From a virus, in the IMG/VR virus record IMGVR_UViG_3300031707_000225, positions 1 to 21,091 of that record: a DNA stretch of 21,091 bases. One strand, written 5' to 3'. Both the position numbers and the translations under genes were made by a program. Of the stretch, positions 15,259 through 21,091 are shown one piece after another (positions within the stretch are counted from its first letter, which is position 1; every line of letters starts with the position of its first letter). The notes under the pieces were generated by a model, which did no database searches, was not told the origin of the DNA, and saw nothing but the letters and a program-made list of their open reading frames with translations.

Positions 15259-15747
15259 ATGGCTACATTTCTCCCGGTTCAAATTAATAATTTAAGATTT
15301 TCAGTAAACCCAACACATTTGAACATTACAAAAGGTGTTAATTTTGGAACACTTCCTACACAAGATGGTGTTAAGTATCAAGTATGGTATGATGCACCTG
15401 AAATTTTGACAATTGCGGGAACGAGTGCTGGTAAAACTGCATATATTGAATTATCATTTTTGAAACGCAATTTTGAACGAACAAATAAACTTAGTGAATT
15501 ATTTTACAAAACACGAATCTATAAAGGTTTTATTACAAATTTGCAAGTAGAACATAGTACAACTCATATTAATCAATTTACGTATTCTATTACGTTTCAA
15601 TTAGTTTTTGGTGAAAAATTTGCTATAGAAGATTTTACTGTAACAAGTAAAGAAATAGGTGGTAGGATTGGACGCTATATAAACGAACCATTAAATAAAT
15701 TTCAATCTAATATAGAAAGTTTTATTCAAAAGAATAGGTTGTTGTAA
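15259..15747 (+). CDS. Probable tube-baseplate adaptor protein after tape measure
   Basis: The ATG has AAAGGA inside the end of the tape measure gene. The 162-residue protein is beta-rich. It starts LPVQINNLRFSVNPTHLNI and contains VKYQVWYDAPEILTIAGTSAGK, a pattern like the (G-G/-)-x-x-x-Q-x-W-x-x-x-x-x-x-(I/L)-x-(I/F)-x-G-x-(T/S) segment of phage proteins that follow the tape measure. The C-terminus is strand-rich (FTYSITFQLVFGEKF), then a helix. Related positions in other contractile tails hold LysM-type or tube-initiator proteins that join the hub to the tail tube. I see no LysM motif in its 162 residues. The function is inferred from order and the partial pattern. Confidence 0.5.
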   Translation: MATFLPVQINNLRFSVNPTHLNITKGVNFGTLPTQDGVKYQVWYDAPEILTIAGTSAGKTAYIELSFLKRNFERTNKLSELFYKTRIYKGFITNLQVEHSTTHINQFTYSITFQLVFGEKFAIEDFTVTSKEIGGRIGRYINEPLNKFQSNIESFIQKNRLL

Positions 15748-15748
15748 A

Positions 15749-17917
15749 ATGGACAGTACAACTAGTATAGAGTTATTAAAATTAAAAGTTTTTTTGTATA
15801 AATATACTCCACCTTTTACACAAAAGATAGAGGAGAGTAATACAGATAATAAACTTGGAAAAATAGATAAGTATACCGTTGAATTAGATGAAAAATACTT
15901 TTCTAAATACGATATTACAAATTACGTAGTAACTTATAGTTTCGACCAAACTATTGATGGGAATACATATAATTGGACATTAAATTTACAAGAAAAATTA
16001 TTAACTTTAACAGAGTTGAAAAGTATAGTAATTGAAGGTAACGCTGTTGATCCTGCAACTTTAGGAACGTACGAATCACAAGCAACAAATTTGGCAGATC
16101 AACCAATTATTAAAGCAGCAAAAGTAGAAAGAGGTATTAATCAACAAGGTGAATATACTGTTAAAGAAGGTACAAATTTACCAAAAATACCACAAGGTTT
16201 ACGTTTAAGCGATTTGATTCAATCGTATGATTTTATTTCATGTTTTTTATATAAAGACACAACTCCATTAGAAGAAATACACGGAACGAAGAAAAAAATA
16301 AATACCATATTTGTTGCCGATATGTTACCAAAACAATTAGATTATTTTGAGTGCAATTTAATTGGACAAACTTTAAGTTCACACGATTTACAACAAGAAA
16401 CAATTTTGTTAAGTCGTAAAAATGTTTCTTTTGGTTTACCATTATTTTCGAATGAATTTAATGGATTTGTTTTGACTAAAACCGTTTCGAGACAAATTGG
16501 AAATGTTGATACAATAACATTATCAGGTAACGGACTTACACGACTGTTTGGATCAACAAGAAGAATTTTAAAATCATCGTTGATGCAAGATAGCATTTAT
16601 GACATAGGAGAATTGATAGAACCAGAAGCAATTTCGCCATTCCAAAATATATATGTGGGTAAAACATTAGAAGAAATTTTTGTAGATTTATTTACTATAT
16701 TTTATCGTATAAAATTCCCTTCTTTTATTAAAAATGTTCCAACAGAAGTAAATACTTCATCAAATACAATTACAACTTCTACCGGGCAAGAGATTTCATT
16801 AAATATGAGCATAACTCCAGGAGGTACAACATTAGTTTCGTTACCACAAAGATTTTTTACGGGAAAGAATTTTTATGATTTATCTACTTTTTATGTTGGA
16901 AATGCTATACAAACAAATCTTTATACTATTCCACCATATTTGTTATCACTTGTAATGAAACGTCGTGGGTTTAGTTATAGAGAACCAAACGGAAATATCT
17001 CACGACATTATTTAGAAGACATAGCTAGTGCACCCGGAGTGTCAATATATGATCAAAATGCTCTAGCAACATTTTTAGATAGTAGTTCTCAATATCAAAC
17101 GCAACCCGATGGATTTTATCCAATACACATTTCTAAAGAATTACAACCATTAAAACCCTATTTTAAAATAATAGAAGACGTTTTAAGATATTTTAACCCT
17201 GAATTACGAACACCCTTCGAAATTTTAGATGAAATTAAGTCAAAAACATTTTTAGAATTTATTGAACGCCCAGACGGTGTAGTTGTTATTCGACCGCCCC
17301 AATATAATGATACTGTTAATGTTGTTTGGAGTTCAGATTTAGATATTATAAATACTGCATACATTGAAACGGCAAATCAATTAATTTCACGACATAAAGT
17401 TGGATATGGGCATGATGTTATTGTGCAATTAAATGCTGTTCCTGAGTATTCTTACGCGAACGGTAAACTTTTAATTCAATATGGATTTATGGAAGCAGGT
17501 GCCGATATTAATCCAAACGTAAAAGACGATAAACCAATAGATGCTATGTTAACAAAATCAAAAGAAAATGGATTATTCAAATATGCAGAATTCTTTTTGA
17601 GATTACATAACGCGAATTTGAAAACAGGTTCTGTTACATGTAATTTGTTACCTAATGTTTTTGTAGGTCAAACATTTTTTGATGAAAAGAATAATAAATT
17701 TGGTTACATAACATCTATTAGTAAAACAGTAAGTGTTTCTGGCACAGCTACTATGACTTTTCAATTATCGTATGTAAGAGATGCATATTTAACGGGAGAA
17801 ACTATACATGTTGAAAAATTACTTAGATTAGTTGATTTAGCGCAAGGTTTTTCACAAACACAAGTAGATACATCTATAAGTGATCCTTTTCCTCAAATAG
17901 TATCCTTTCCGAGGTAA
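15749..17917 (+). CDS. Baseplate hub protein (gp27/XkdQ-like), 722 aa
   Basis: The start lies 1 base after the previous stop. The first ~110 residues have a strand-rich domain with YVVTYSFDQTIDGNTYNWTL; about residues 255-275 hold VDTITLSGNGLTRLFGSTRR. About residues 470-545 include LDEIKSKTFLEFIERPDGVVVIRPPQYN, split by short linkers, matching hub proteins' second barrel. The C-terminal part (KYAEFFLRLHNANLKTGSV, then LPNVFVGQTFFDE and GYITSISKTVSV) ends in a beta barrel, as expected for hub proteins that form the trimeric ring connecting tube to spike. The length is above many hub proteins, owing to inserted loops at about 90-150 and 330-400. The next gene encodes the spike it would hold. 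No peptidoglycan hydrolase motif was seen. Confidence 0.7.
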   Translation: MDSTTSIELLKLKVFLYKYTPPFTQKIEESNTDNKLGKIDKYTVELDEKYFSKYDITNYVVTYSFDQTIDGNTYNWTLNLQEKLLTLTELKSIVIEGNAVDPATLGTYESQATNLADQPIIKAAKVERGINQQGEYTVKEGTNLPKIPQGLRLSDLIQSYDFISCFLYKDTTPLEEIHGTKKKINTIFVADMLPKQLDYFECNLIGQTLSSHDLQQETILLSRKNVSFGLPLFSNEFNGFVLTKTVSRQIGNVDTITLSGNGLTRLFGSTRRILKSSLMQDSIYDIGELIEPEAISPFQNIYVGKTLEEIFVDLFTIFYRIKFPSFIKNVPTEVNTSSNTITTSTGQEISLNMSITPGGTTLVSLPQRFFTGKNFYDLSTFYVGNAIQTNLYTIPPYLLSLVMKRRGFSYREPNGNISRHYLEDIASAPGVSIYDQNALATFLDSSSQYQTQPDGFYPIHISKELQPLKPYFKIIEDVLRYFNPELRTPFEILDEIKSKTFLEFIERPDGVVVIRPPQYNDTVNVVWSSDLDIINTAYIETANQLISRHKVGYGHDVIVQLNAVPEYSYANGKLLIQYGFMEAGADINPNVKDDKPIDAMLTKSKENGLFKYAEFFLRLHNANLKTGSVTCNLLPNVFVGQTFFDEKNNKFGYITSISKTVSVSGTATMTFQLSYVRDAYLTGETIHVEKLLRLVDLAQGFSQTQVDTSISDPFPQIVSFPR

Positions 17918-17924
17918 TATAGTT

Positions 17925-19037
17925 ATGGCGTATACGATTTATCAAGGTAAATTATTAAATCATGATTCACACAATCCACGTATTTGGAGTGTATTACAAT
18001 ATCCAGATCATTATGTGATGACAAATGTACGATTACCTCATTTATTACAATCACAAGGAATACCTCAAAAAGGTAGTATTGTATTAATAGCTTCAGAAGG
18101 GCCATACAAGGCGTATGTTATAGCTGTTTTGAGAGACCCGTTAGAATTTGTTAGTACTAATGCAGATTTGATGGGTGCAGATCCAAAATCTACTGCGCAA
18201 GCACAACCGGGAGAAATATTCTTGGAATCACGTGGGGATCCAACAGCTAATTTTCCAGGTTTCGGTTCTACTTTACACTTAGCTAATGATGGTACAATTA
18301 ATCTTTGGGATGGAAAACGAAAAGAGTGTTTATTAATTGGCGGATCAGATGATGATGATGATGGAGAAGTTATTCTTAGAGGTGATAAAGGTTTTTTTGA
18401 ATCAAATGTAACTCCTGTAACAAATGTTCAAAGTGCATTTCGTTTTGATGACACAAATACATTGCAAGTTGTTAATAATGTTGTTACGTTACCAAGCACA
18501 GGTGTGCCTATAGAAGTAACTACAGCAGAACTAAAAATTGATACGTTAGGACATATACAATTACGAAATACGACTTTGGGAACTACTAAAGATTTACTTG
18601 ATTTTGATGTAACGGGAAAGTTAACACTGAAGAATCAATTTGGTACTTACGAAATTTCAGCATCTGGGGGAATTACAGAACAAGCAACGTTATCATTAAG
18701 TTTATCTGCGGGATCAACTATGTCGTTGTCTTCCACGGGTAATATGACTTTAACAGGAAGTACAATCAACCTAAATAGTGGTACTTTTGGGATAGCTCGA
18801 TTAAATGATTTGACTATATCAAATACTTCTACAGATCCAATTTTTTGGTTAATGCCTCCAGCGTTGAGTGTGTTTATGACAGCAATAGCCGCTATGGTAG
18901 GTGGTGGGGGCAACCCTGTAACTATGAGTGCTTTGGGAGCATTGGGTGCAACATTTGTGGCTACTGTTCCAATAGCGCCAGTGTCAATTACCGGAAAAAT
19001 TTCAACATCTTCGACTACAGTTAAGGCAGGTGGGTAA
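17925..19037 (+). CDS. Baseplate spike protein (gpV/gp5-like)
   Basis: GAGG precedes the ATG; the gene starts 7 bases after the hub stop. Residues about 5-90 form an OB-fold-like domain (GKLLNHDSHNPRIWSVLQY, PQKGSIVLIASEGPYKAYVIAV), the usual N-terminus of spike proteins. Residues 105-135 carry PGEIFLESRGD and TLHLANDGTINLWDG, the entry into a repetitive beta region with many short strands ending near 290 (SLSLSAGSTMSLSSTGNMTL). A five-Asp run lies near 141-145. A hydrophobic, Gly-rich part (about 304-350: FWLMPPALSVFMTAIAAMVGGGG) precedes the end GKISTSSTTVKAGG. The protein should form the trimeric needle that pierces the outer cell layer. No lysozyme domain is inserted, unlike T4 gp5. Confidence is good for spike, modest for the tip. 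Confidence 0.75.
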   Translation: MAYTIYQGKLLNHDSHNPRIWSVLQYPDHYVMTNVRLPHLLQSQGIPQKGSIVLIASEGPYKAYVIAVLRDPLEFVSTNADLMGADPKSTAQAQPGEIFLESRGDPTANFPGFGSTLHLANDGTINLWDGKRKECLLIGGSDDDDDGEVILRGDKGFFESNVTPVTNVQSAFRFDDTNTLQVVNNVVTLPSTGVPIEVTTAELKIDTLGHIQLRNTTLGTTKDLLDFDVTGKLTLKNQFGTYEISASGGITEQATLSLSLSAGSTMSLSSTGNMTLTGSTINLNSGTFGIARLNDLTISNTSTDPIFWLMPPALSVFMTAIAAMVGGGGNPVTMSALGALGATFVATVPIAPVSITGKISTSSTTVKAGG

Positions 19038-19038
19038 A

Positions 19039-19506
19039 ATGGTTAGTAATATTGCTCCTTGCGTAAAAGCTTTTATTTTAGCAATACTTTGTGGAAATCC
19101 TATTTTAAAGGGAGCTTTTGTTACTTTACTCAATACTGTTATAATTAGATTAGATCAAGACATAGCGTTATTAACTGCACAACTTTTACGCCTTAATTTA
19201 GCAAATATGCTTTTAAATTTAGAAATACAAATAGTGGAAGGATTAGTAAATAGAGTTCAGTCAGAATTAAATCTTGTTTTAGGTCCATTTCAACAATTTG
19301 GGGGTTGTGAATCCTTATCAAAATTAAATGAGATTTTACAAAATAACGCAGTTGGAAAAACATATGCTAGTTTTCAAAGAAAATTGTACGAATGGAACAG
19401 AAGACTTAATTTAGCTACTAGAATAGATGCTCTTATAAAACAAAAAGAAAAATATAAAACTGAGTTACAAGATTGGGTAAGTGCTATAGGTGGATTATGT
19501 CCTTAA
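19039..19506 (+). CDS. Unknown baseplate-region protein (155 aa)
   Basis: I prefer ATG at 19039, one base after the spike stop with AGGTGGG upstream, over GTG at 19030, which would add three residues and overlap the spike gene. The N-terminal third is hydrophobic (CVKAFILAILCGNPILKGAF and on) and may form a membrane-like or buried helix pair; the middle and end are helical with a basic/acidic mix (KTYASFQRKLYEWNRRLNLATR). Cys lies at about residues 8, 18, 90 and 154 (the last two in GGCESL and GGLCP). It stands between spike and gp25 genes, so a minor baseplate or assembly protein is likely. I do not recognise the family. Confidence 0.7.
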   Translation: MVSNIAPCVKAFILAILCGNPILKGAFVTLLNTVIIRLDQDIALLTAQLLRLNLANMLLNLEIQIVEGLVNRVQSELNLVLGPFQQFGGCESLSKLNEILQNNAVGKTYASFQRKLYEWNRRLNLATRIDALIKQKEKYKTELQDWVSAIGGLCP

Positions 19507-19518
19507 GGGATTATTAAA

Positions 19519-19995
19519 ATGGAAGATTTAAAATTAATTACAAAAACACAATTAGGTGTAAATCCTATACCTCCACAACCGGGAAATCCAACCGAATTTT
19601 TTGGTGAGATGTCTAATGATATTCAATTTAGTACTGTGAATGATTTAGAAGTAATTTCTGGATTAGATAAACTTCGGCAAGACATACAAAAAATTCTTTT
19701 AACTGTTAAAGGACAAAATACTTTTTTTGATTTATATGGATCTGATTTACAATCGATGATTGGTGGTAAAGTTACTGAGTATGTAAGGGCAAAAATGAGT
19801 AATGAAACAATTACTGCTTTACAAGTTTTAGAATACATAAATAGAGAAAATCCAAATTTAGACGAAAGACCTGAAGTTTTAGAATCTTTAGAAATTCAAC
19901 AAGTAACAATTGATCAATTTGAAATTAGATTATCAGTTATTACAGCATCACAAAAAAGTGTTTCAACAGGACTTACTGTTAATATTTCCCAATAA
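19519..19995 (+). CDS. gp25-like baseplate wedge / sheath initiator
   Basis: AAGGGA precedes the ATG. At 158 residues it is close to known gp25-family proteins. The key part is residues about 38-82: VNDLEVISGLDKLRQDIQKI, TVKGQNTFFDLYGSDLQSMIG. The gp25/GpW pattern of an (I/L)-x-Q-x-I-x-x-x-L-x-T-x-x-G-x-x-x-x-x-x-x-x-G-S-x-(L/I) type is visible, with the usual conserved G and the 'YGSDL' stretch. Strands VTIDQFEIRLSVITA close the domain. Family members start sheath assembly at the baseplate and contribute to the wedge. The next gene, gpJ-like, is its usual neighbour. Confidence 0.82.
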   Translation: MEDLKLITKTQLGVNPIPPQPGNPTEFFGEMSNDIQFSTVNDLEVISGLDKLRQDIQKILLTVKGQNTFFDLYGSDLQSMIGGKVTEYVRAKMSNETITALQVLEYINRENPNLDERPEVLESLEIQQVTIDQFEIRLSVITASQKSVSTGLTVNISQ

Positions 19996-20007
19996 ATAGA
20001 GGTTATT

Positions 20008-21091
20008 ATGGCTATACGAACTCTTTCACAGATTATTACTGACGCTATAAATTTTATCAGGTCAAAAAGACCAAATGCAGCTACATTTACAGGTACTGTA
20101 ATTAGAGATGTAGTTGTCGAGTCCCCTGCACAAGAATTTAATAATGTGTACACCGAATTAACACATACTCAACAGCTACAATCTGTTGTTTACGCAACAA
20201 ATATGACTATGGATGAATTAGATGCACTTGGAGGAAATTATGAAATGTTGCGTAATGTAGGTAGACAAGCTACAGGAACAGTTGCGTTCCAAATTAGAAA
20301 TTACTCAAGTGCAAGTTTTGATATAACGGTTCCGATTGGTACGGTAATAGCAACTCAAGGTTCTAATAATGTACCTCAAATTTCATTTGTAACAACACAA
20401 TCAATTACTTTTCTTGCTTCTTTAGCCCCATCTTATTTTAATCCTACAACAGGACTTTATGAACAAAATGCAACTATAATAGCAGAAAGTATAGGGACAA
20501 CTAGTAATGTAGCTGCAGGGACTATTACACAATTAGTTTCGTCTGTTACTGTAGATAGTGTGACAAATTACATATCAACAACAGGTGGAACTGATATTGA
20601 AAGTAACGAGACATTCGGAACTAGAATTCAAACTAAATTAAATGGAAATAGTATAGGGACACCTTTAGGCATTATGAATCTAATGAAATCTAACGCAAAT
20701 GTAATAGACGCTATAACGGTAACGCCAAATGATGTAGAAATGATTAGAAATGAGTTTGGTGGATCCGTGGATGTTTATATTTTGGGAGAATTACTAACTC
20801 CTATAGCGGATATTGATCTTTATCAAACTACGGGATCTCAAGACTTTATTTTACAACACCAACCAACACACGCAATTTCAAGTATTGTTGGCATAGCTAG
20901 CGGAGTAACTTATTCATTTAAACCTGGAGTAGATTATTCATTTGTGTTAGATCCTACTACGTTGTTAAATGGTAGTACTCAAGTACAAAACTTGGTGAGA
21001 TTTAATATTGGAGGTACAAATCCAGATGATGCAACAAATATCACTATTAGTTATGTGTATGATTCTTTAATTGAATTATTACAAAATCAAT
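20008..21091 (+). CDS. Baseplate J-like wedge protein, 3' end outside window
   Basis: The ATG follows AGAGG and the frame stays open for 361 codons to the window edge. The N-terminus (ITDAINFIRSKRPNAATF, then IRDVVVESPAQEFNNVYTEL) matches the start of gpJ/gp6-like wedge proteins. LDALGGNYEMLRNVGRQATG and FDITVPIGTVIAT follow, then GGTDIESNETFGTRIQTKL near residue 200, and TPLGIMNLMKSNANVIDA, all in the order expected for this family. It joins gp25 and the peripheral wedge in an inner baseplate ring. The missing C-terminal end continues beyond base 21091. Confidence 0.85.
   Translation, partial: MAIRTLSQIITDAINFIRSKRPNAATFTGTVIRDVVVESPAQEFNNVYTELTHTQQLQSVVYATNMTMDELDALGGNYEMLRNVGRQATGTVAFQIRNYSSASFDITVPIGTVIATQGSNNVPQISFVTTQSITFLASLAPSYFNPTTGLYEQNATIIAESIGTTSNVAAGTITQLVSSVTVDSVTNYISTTGGTDIESNETFGTRIQTKLNGNSIGTPLGIMNLMKSNANVIDAITVTPNDVEMIRNEFGGSVDVYILGELLTPIADIDLYQTTGSQDFILQHQPTHAISSIVGIASGVTYSFKPGVDYSFVLDPTTLLNGSTQVQNLVRFNIGGTNPDDATNITISYVYDSLIELLQNQ

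Overview
The window is a continuous stretch of virion genes from a contractile-tailed (myovirus-type) double-stranded DNA phage. Every supported gene reads on the + strand, genes are packed with gaps of a few bases to about 130 bases, and the DNA is strongly A+T rich. No tRNA, rRNA, CRISPR array, integrase, lysis or replication gene is visible. The fibre repeat type (S-L-T-F-x-x-D-x-x-T-G-I-Y) is one I associate with phages from aquatic samples, but the host cannot be read from the sequence.

Region 1 (1-7307) is an adhesion/fibre block. Three long, beta-rich, repeat-built proteins (a 5'-truncated one, 729 aa and 929 aa) share interchangeable modules, some nearly identical at DNA level. They are interspersed with five small genes (95, 83, 50, 90 and 68 aa). 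These resemble nothing I can name; two look like coiled coils. A strong hairpin lies behind the first fibre gene (963-1016) and another behind the last small gene (7375-7411).

Region 2 (7432-9652) holds neck/tail-completion genes: a probable head-closure protein with a CYGTG motif, a probable tail terminator and a small helical protein. A free-standing GIY-YIG homing endonuclease gene sits between the first two.

Region 3 (9682-15257) is the tail tube module: sheath (604 aa), tube (171 aa), a second GIY-YIG endonuclease, a tail assembly chaperone pair joined by a probable -1 ribosomal frameshift on a run of ten A, and the tape measure (640 aa, predicting a tail near 95-100 nm).

Region 4 (15259-21091) is the baseplate: a small tube/baseplate adaptor, hub (722 aa), gpV/gp5-like spike (370 aa), an unknown 155-aa protein, a gp25-like wedge/sheath initiator, and the first 361 codons of a gpJ-like wedge protein that runs off the window.

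The order neck, terminator, sheath, tube, chaperone, tape measure, hub, spike, gp25, gpJ matches the usual assembly-ordered contractile tail cluster. The less ordinary points are the two related I-TevI-like endonucleases about 4 kb apart in one structural operon, the clear frameshift signal, the shuffled fibre modules with their small companion genes, and a nested surface domain in the sheath.
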